Part shown: in pieces, positions 4,827 through 5,600 of the stretch
How the letters are laid out: every line of letters begins with the position of its first letter
How positions within the stretch are numbered: position 1 is the stretch's first letter
Assembly: GCA_016209805.1 (NCBI GenBank)
Contig: JACQVJ010000174.1
Coordinates: 1-5,600, forward strand
Reading direction: 5' to 3'
DNA from: Ignavibacteriota bacterium
GTDB lineage: Bacteria; Bacteroidota; Ignavibacteria; UBA10030; UBA6906
DNA: 5,600 nucleotides
Notes under the pieces: model-generated
The model's input: only the letters and a program-made list of their open reading frames with translations
What the model was told of the DNA's origin: nothing
The model's database searches: none
Translations under genes and position numbers: made by a program

Positions 4827-5600
4827 ATGAAGCTCCGTGAAATCGCTGCAGTGCTGGACGCGGAGATTGTGGGAAACGAGCGAAGAGAGATTCAGCGTGT
4901 GGCAAAGATCGAAGAGGCGGGCGAGGGTGATATTACATTCATTGCAAATCCAAAATACGGCAAGTACCTGGAAACCACGCGCGCCTCGGCAGTCATCGTG
5001 GGAAAAGATCTTAAGAGTGAGTATGAGAACGGTGGCGACACAAGCCCGACATTGCTCCGGGTAAACGATCCCTACTCCTCCTTCCTTCGAGTCCTTCAGA
5101 TATTCAATCCTCCGGTCGATCCACTCCCACCCGGTATTCATCAGAGTGCAATTGTCCCTGCATCGGCGCTGCTCGGACGTGATGTCCGGATCGGCGCGAA
5201 CGCTGTGCTTGGCGAGCGCTGCCGCATCGGTGATAACGCGATGATCGGCCACGGTGTCGTGATCGGTGATGATGTGGAAGTCGGAGCAGGGAGTTTACTC
5301 TACCATAATATGACAGTGCGGGAGCGGTGCAAGATCGGTGCGCGGGTGATTATCCATTCGGGGACAACAATCGGGAGCGATGGATTTGGCTTTGCACCGA
5401 AACCCGATGGAACGTACGAGAAGATTCCGCAGCTTGGGATTGTGGTGATCGAGGACGATGTGGAAATCGGTGCCAACTGTACCGTTGATCGTGCGACGAT
5501 GGGAGAGACAATCATCAAGAAAGGCGCGAAGCTTGACAACCTGATTCAGGTTGCGCACAATGTGACGATCGGAGAGAACACCGTGATCGCGGCGCAGGCG
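4827..5600 (+). CDS. lpxD: UDP-3-O-acylglucosamine N-acyltransferase LpxD (3' truncated by window edge)
   Basis: LpxD transfers a 3-hydroxyacyl chain from acyl carrier protein to the 2-amino group of UDP-3-O-acyl-glucosamine, the third step of lipid A synthesis, in the cytoplasm. The window holds 258 codons with no stop; the family is usually about 340-350 aa, so roughly a quarter is missing. Residues 1 to about 100 are the N-terminal uridine-binding domain ([10 protein letters not shown] opening, [10 protein letters not shown] at 35-44, the VNDPY segment at 79-83). From about 105 the left-handed beta-helix begins, with hexapeptide repeats such as IGANAV, IGDNAM and IGARVI. The conserved GSDGFGFAP is at 183-191. 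The catalytic histidine is His244 in QVAHNVTIG, matching His239 of E. coli LpxD. The start is fixed by AAGAGG at the right spacing. Acyl-chain length preference cannot be read from this part. Confidence 0.94.
   Translation, partial: MKLREIAAVLDAEIVGNERREIQRVAKIEEAGEGDITFIANPKYGKYLETTRASAVIVGKDLKSEYENGGDTSPTLLRVNDPYSSFLRVLQIFNPPVDPLPPGIHQSAIVPASALLGRDVRIGANAVLGERCRIGDNAMIGHGVVIGDDVEVGAGSLLYHNMTVRERCKIGARVIIHSGTTIGSDGFGFAPKPDGTYEKIPQLGIVVIEDDVEIGANCTVDRATMGETIIKKGAKLDNLIQVAHNVTIGENTVIAAQA

Overview
This window is one strand-coherent locus for building the Gram-negative cell envelope. Every confident gene is on the + strand: an isoprenyl (undecaprenyl) diphosphate synthase (uppS), the outer-membrane barrel insertase BamA, two tandem Skp/OmpH-type periplasmic chaperones, and the first 258 residues of LpxD, which runs off the right edge. 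uppS directly beside bamA, with duplicated ompH/skp after it, is an arrangement I associate with the Bacteroidota/Chlorobiota/Ignavibacteria (FCB) lineage. In Proteobacteria cdsA, dxr and rseP usually lie between uppS and bamA. The phylum is inferred from gene order and protein style, not proven. LpxD and BamA together show a diderm with lipid A.

Layout: positions 1-361 hold no gene I can defend, but they are rich in dyad symmetry. There are two related 21-bp palindromes (35-55 and 78-98), an imperfect hairpin (272-295), and a sigma70-like promoter (301-329) whose spacer and -10 box carry a perfect 8-bp inverted repeat (313-333). uppS probably starts at a TTG at 362. Its N-terminal extension is encoded by three tandem 21-bp repeats (410-472), two of which are perfect 8-bp-stem palindromes. 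bamA follows after 2 bp (1291-3675). A terminator-like stem plus T-run straddles the bamA stop (3661-3693). skp1 (3725-4255, GTG start), skp2 (4285-4803) and lpxD (4827 to the edge) follow with gaps of 49, 29 and 23 bp, each behind a visible Shine-Dalgarno sequence.

How the genes fit together: UppS makes the C55 lipid carrier precursor for peptidoglycan and O-antigen. Skp-like chaperones carry unfolded outer-membrane proteins across the periplasm to BamA, which folds them into the outer membrane. LpxD adds the N-linked acyl chain to the lipid A precursor. The locus therefore links wall carrier, barrel assembly and lipopolysaccharide synthesis.

The coding content is conventional, and I see no new enzymatic or defence system. 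The unusual part is the first 475 bases: a dense set of small palindromes, one group of which has become, or has been inserted into, the N-terminus of an essential enzyme.
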